NCBI GenBank assembly: GCA_963969595.1
Contig: OZ018408.1
Location: 22,565,823-22,629,822 of the forward strand
DNA length: 64,000 bases
Direction of reading: 5' to 3'
Source: Neckera pumila
Taxonomy: Eukaryota > Streptophyta > Bryopsida > Hypnales > Neckeraceae
Shown: in pieces, positions 60,243-64,000 of the stretch
Numbering within the stretch: position 1 is the first letter of the stretch
How the letters are laid out: every line of letters begins with the position of its first letter
Program-made: the position numbers and the translations under genes
Notes under the pieces: model-generated
Database searches by the model: none
What the model was told of the DNA's origin: nothing
What the model saw: the letters and a program-made list of their open reading frames with translations, nothing else

Positions 60243-61167
60243 TTAACCCCTAAAGGACCATTGTCCCTTTGGGAGACAAATGGGAATTTTGAGTAAGTAC
60301 CTACGGGTAGAAATTTTGTCTTATTTTTTTGAAACTTTTTTGAAGATAGAAAAATTGATTAGCTTCATGAAAATATAATTTTTTTTCAATTGGTGCCTGG
60401 GAACAAAAGTTATGTCCCAAACAACTCAGAATTTGGAAGGGAGGGGAGAGGGGGCAACAAAAAATTAATTCAAAAAAATTAATTCTTTTTTCTCATAGAT
60501 TATATTTTTGTCAACGTGAAAACCTTTGATTCATTCCATTTGGATTTGTTCTGAGAAAATTATGGGCAATCTTGTTTTGGGGGCAATTAGAGCATCTTTT
60601 TGAAAAAATAATTGGTAAGATTCATTTTTGAATGCAATTTTTACAATATTTCAAAAAAAATTCTACATGGTTTAGTTTACTTGCTGGAACAATCTCACCA
60701 TTGGAATTAGTGCATTTTAATTCCATTTTAGAGATATTGATAATTTAGATTTACCTTCTACTTTGTACCTACTTTTACTTAACACTTTTTTGAAATATGA
60801 AAATTGAGTTTTTTGAAATTTTTTTCTTCCTGAATTCTCAATTCAATTCCAAATTCCAAATAAAGAATTAAAGCTCAAAACTTTCTAGTGCAAAAAATTA
60901 AAGTCAAGAAAGTTCAAGGTCAAATAATCTAGTCCCGCAATGTGCTGAAAAATTGGTTTTTTTTACTTTAAACGCAGATATCTTGCAATCTGTGCGGTTA
61001 AAAATTTTGAAATTCTTTCCACACATTTTTCATGTTAGTTAGGTGTAAGATCCTATGGTTAGATATGCAAAACAAAACAATTTTCAAATTTTCTTACACT
61101 TTCCTATAGAAATGGTAGTTTTGAGTGTTTTTTGGCAGAAAAAAGGTCTTGGTCCTTTAGGAATTAA
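60243..61167. mobile_element. Non-autonomous piggyBac-like element, opposite orientation
   Basis: 925 bp, starts TTAACCCCTAAAGGACCATT (the right-end type of copy 1) and ends GGTCTTGGTCCTTTAGGAATT then AA, so it is reversed relative to the copies at 18.5-21.8 kb. It shares its first TTAA with the element ending at 60246. Confidence 0.8.
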
Positions 61168-61282
61168 ACGATGGACTAAAATATGGCTAAAATATGCATA
61201 AATAGCTTGGCACAAAGTCTACAATCTAGACACCAGGGGTAGGTTGGACAATAGCTCCATGACAAGATTCGTATAATGTGCC
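61168..61282. other. Degenerate upstream part of the Helitron helicase
   Basis: An IAP-like codon triplet (near 61254) where helicases of this family have LAP suggests that helicase coding once continued upstream but is broken. Confidence 0.25.
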
Positions 61283-61921
61283 ATGAAATCGCCCTCAATC
61301 AACCGTAAAATCACTGACCATATGCCTAGTGATGTGCATCAATGTTTTAGCGCTGATTTTATTCACGAAAATGATGAACATGCCCATCATTATCCAGTAG
61401 AGTTTTTAAATTCTCTACATCTTAGTGGTTTGCCACCTCATCAATTAAATCTTAAATGTGGTCAATATGTGTTGTTGCTAAGAAACATAAATCCGGCAAA
61501 AGGTTTGTGCAATGGTAGTCGCGTACGTTTGTTACAAGTATCTCCATCTGTATTATTGTGTGAAATTGTGGAAGGGCGTCATCGTGGCCAAGAAGTGTTG
61601 ATTCCAAGAATCACACATCATTGCAATGATAGTCGCTTGCCATTTACACTATGTCGGAGACAATTTCCTATCACTGGTGCTTTTGCAATGACAATCAATA
61701 AATCGCAGGGCCAATTATATAATCGAGTCGGCATTTATCTTCGAAATGAAGTATTTAGCCATGGTCAATTATATGTGGCTTTGTCTTGTGGTAGACATCC
61801 TGCAAACATTAAAGTTGCTAATGATAATTCACATGCCGTGGGAACGGTAAAAAATGTGGTTTACCATGAGGTTTTACATGACATTGTCTTGGAGATTCCT
61901 ATATATTTACACCTGAATTAG
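61283..61921 (+). pseudogene. Helitron helicase C-terminal fragment
   Basis: 212 codons matching the C-terminal end of plant RepHel/PIF1-type helicases: YPVEFLNSLHLSGLPPHQLN, then LRNINPAKGLCNGSRV, then FAMTINKSQGQ (motif V region) and FSHGQLYVALSCGRHP (motif VI). The usual Arg of ALSR is Cys (codon TGT at 61787-61789), a likely CGT-to-TGT change that would remove the arginine finger. The protein ends a few residues after NVVYHEVL, as in the family. The Rep domain and helicase motifs I-IV are absent. This family drives rolling-circle transposition. Confidence 0.75.
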
Positions 61922-63319
61922 GTGGATGGAAAAGTTAAGAGTTTGTTTCAAACTCTGCATGTTTAGGGTTCATGCACACTTCGGCGACGTCCCCTTCCAT
62001 CCAAATGCATTCTTTTGGTGTCCATTATTATTTCATTGTCTCAATTGAGACAGCATATTATATCAATAAATATGGTAGGATGATATTTGTAGCCATTTTA
62101 CTACTTTCTTTTATAGTCAGTGGAAAAATATTCCAATGCATGCATCTTTCGATGCAAAACTATTTATAAAATTTATCACTTTTCTTTGAGAGTATGCAAA
62201 TAGCCAAATATGCAAAGATTCTAATGTATAAATTTTAACTTGGATATATCTTTTTTTTATATTCTAGATTGCAATATATTCAAATGATTATGAAGATATT
62301 TATAATTTACTATTTGGATCTTTTGAATATCTTTTAAGTATCTTAAATATTATTTAAATATTTTATTTTGTAATAAAATTTATCATATAAAGATTTTTGC
62401 TTAATTACTTTCTATTGCACTATATATATATTTTCAAAGAATATTGTATGAAGATGTCAATATTTTCCTTTAGAAATTATACATAGTTACTTTATTTATC
62501 TACATTCTATCACATGAATAATTGATGAAAGTAATATCTTTTATGCGTAGCAAAGCAAGCACCAACCGCTAGTCATGTATAAAAACACATAGCTCTTCAC
62601 AATAGTCCAAACCAAAGTTGAAAAATCCATGGTCTAAAATGGTTTTGTGCTCAATTTGAAATGAAATTAGCACAATTGTGTTAAAAATAAGATAAATGAA
62701 ACACAAAAACATTTTGCTAGATGGATTTTAAATGTAGATTTTGTACTAGTCTTAGTTGCATAGTAACCACCTTATGAGATCCCTCAAAAGTAGACATTCC
62801 ATTTCTCTCCAAATACACCAATCTAACTACGATTTGATCTTCATTAAGACCAACATTAGAAGAAACTTGAGCCTTCCATCAAGCCGCTTTCCTTTGTCGC
62901 AATGTAGATGCAATGCAAAGATGACGTAGAGCACCAATAATGGAATTCATTGATAGAATCAACAAAATATAAGATCAACAACAAAAACTAACCTCGCAAG
63001 TTCATTCATTGACTTTCAAACCGATGTGGTTGGACTCTCAAACTATTTGGTGACATGGGAAACGCAAGGGGATATTGACGTATTCCATTCTCAAATCCAT
63101 GCTTAAGTTGAACTTTCCTTCTAATGTATGTATGCCAATGGACCAAGGCCATGATAACTTCTCTAATAGCATCAATCCCATTTCCATCAACCAAAGGCAT
63201 GAGACTGCCAACAAAATAGAGCAAGTCAATGGAAACATAAGTATGCAAGGATAGCTGGCTAGGTTGTTTCTCGGACGATGGCAAATTTCAATAAAATGAC
63301 AAATGAAATATCCCACTTT
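61922..63319. other. AT-rich DNA, possible Helitron 3' part
   Basis: No genes. A CTAG followed by T at 62569-62572, preceded by ATGCGTAGCAAAGCAAGC, is a possible Helitron 3' terminus (family rule: weak hairpin then CTRR, insertion 5' of T). The hairpin is poor, so this is tentative. Confidence 0.25.
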
Positions 63320-63401
63320 CAGAACGGCATATTTGAACCATCTAGGATAGGTATAGATTTCAGAATGGCCGGTCTAAACCATCTAGGACAGGTATAAATT
63401 T
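63320..63401. repeat. 41-bp tandem duplication
   Basis: Two 41 bp units (63320-63360, 63361-63401), each CAGAA(C/T)GG followed by AACCATCTAGGA(T/C)AGGTATA(G/A)ATTT. A partial third unit follows. Confidence 0.7.
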
Positions 63402-63537
63402 CAGAATGGTTGGCAGTTGAACTGGAAAAACACTAAAGTACTCGAATGACACCATTTTAATGAAATTCGCCATGACGTGGTTACCTCATCGTCAGAGAGA
63501 GGGAAACAACGAGCCTGTAACATCACTTTCTTCGTAC

Positions 63538-63813
63538 TAAGGTGGGTACACCCAAATGCGCCACTGACCTTAAACCGCCATCTATACTCTCTGTACATCT
63601 CCAAAATCAGTTCTGTACCTATGTGGAAGAAACGCTTTTAGAACCAAACTTTGTTCCTTAATAACTTTTGCATACAGTATCCAAATGCTACGTTCTTTGG
63701 TGCGTTGGAACCTCCTTTCACTTGCCAATAAGACTGTATGAAAATCTGACCAGCCTAGTAACAGTAACTAGGCACAGTACCAATTTGTGGCGGTTTTGGG
63801 TGTACCCACCTTA
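63538..63813. mobile_element. MITE with TA target duplication
   Basis: 276 bp non-coding element with terminal inverted repeats AGGTGGGTACACCCAAA and its complement, flanked by TA on both sides (63538-63539, 63812-63813). TA duplication points to Tc1/mariner-type mobilisation, although the ends do not match the standard Stowaway terminus. Confidence 0.65.
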
Positions 63814-64000
63814 TGCTCTCCCACGACATGGACAAAATTGTTGGTCATGATCTCCCACTTCCAGCCCCCAGTGACACTGGGGATACTCAAGCACCTCTCC
63901 CAAAGTTCTTCATAATTATTCATTGGGCGGTTGTGTAAGTCGGAGAAGCCAGAATTGAAGTCAAATGCAAAATTGAACTAGCTTCGGAAGTGCCTCCTCT

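Larger units (their letters stand above)
56964..60246. mobile_element. Gene-fragment-carrying piggyBac-like element (Pack-type)
   Basis: 3,283 bp bounded by TTAA. The left end TTAACCCCTGAAGGAGGTTG continues GTGC, and the right end read inward is TTAACCCCTAAAGGAGGTTG then GTGC, so the terminal repeats match over about 24 bp with one mismatch. No transposase is present. The interior is less AT-rich than its surroundings and includes recognisable fragments of two unrelated plant genes (57343-57660 and 58105-58225) with splice-site-like borders. Its right TTAA is shared with the next element at 60243. Confidence 0.75.

Overview
The window looks like intergenic heterochromatin of a land plant or close streptophyte relative. 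The signs are CCCTAAA-type interstitial telomere repeats, CACTA-type inverted-repeat elements, a Helitron helicase remnant, spliced genes with GT...AG introns, and fragments of plant NPF transporter and VAC14 genes. Most of it is AT-rich and nearly all recognisable content is mobile DNA. I see no convincing ordinary host gene, rRNA, tRNA or CRISPR array, and I cannot name the species.

Layout. 1-14 kb: AT-rich DNA, degenerate tandem repeats, a 2.3 kb foldback element (4448-6782) and a CACTA-like MITE (7602-7804). 14-18 kb: a possible small two-exon gene, a second CACTA MITE with a TAC duplication, and a decayed Ty3-type gag piece. 18.5-21.8 kb: three related ~930 bp elements bounded by TTAA, two of them sharing one TTAA. 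26.25-33.58 kb: a CACTA-like MITE split at its TTAA by a 7.2 kb piggyBac-like element (26273-33453) carrying a decayed transposase with its three catalytic Asp codons and a Cys-rich C-terminus. The same TTAACCCCTAAAGG termini recur at 44.5-45.5, 46.7-47.6, 55.2, 57.0-60.2 and 60.2-61.2 kb.

33.8-53.4 kb is the most unusual part. It looks like one giant (~19.5 kb) transposon-like unit. It has a 21-bp perfect inverted repeat at its two edges, and a palindrome close to ATCGGGAGATCTCCCGAT is scattered through it: about two dozen single copies plus two short arrays. I noticed none outside it. It encodes two opposed spliced genes. The plus-strand gene (49088-52666) looks like a DDE/RNase H-fold transposase of the DUF7869 type (D542, D668, E707). 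The minus-strand gene (41398 down to about 36019) has a ParB/Srx-like GQH motif, an acidic tract and a C-terminal FCP1/NIF-like HAD phosphatase domain. A second, catalytically dead HAD copy follows at 34505-34954. Five in-frame stops interrupt these two genes and all five are TAG. My working idea is that the palindromes are binding sites for an element-encoded protein; this is inference.

56.96-60.25 kb is a 3.3 kb element with matching piggyBac-type ends that carries fragments of two unrelated plant genes (an NPF transporter C-terminus and a VAC14 exon). This is a Pack-type gene-capturing element in the piggyBac family. A Helitron helicase C-terminus (61283-61921) and a TA-flanked MITE (63538-63813) close the window.
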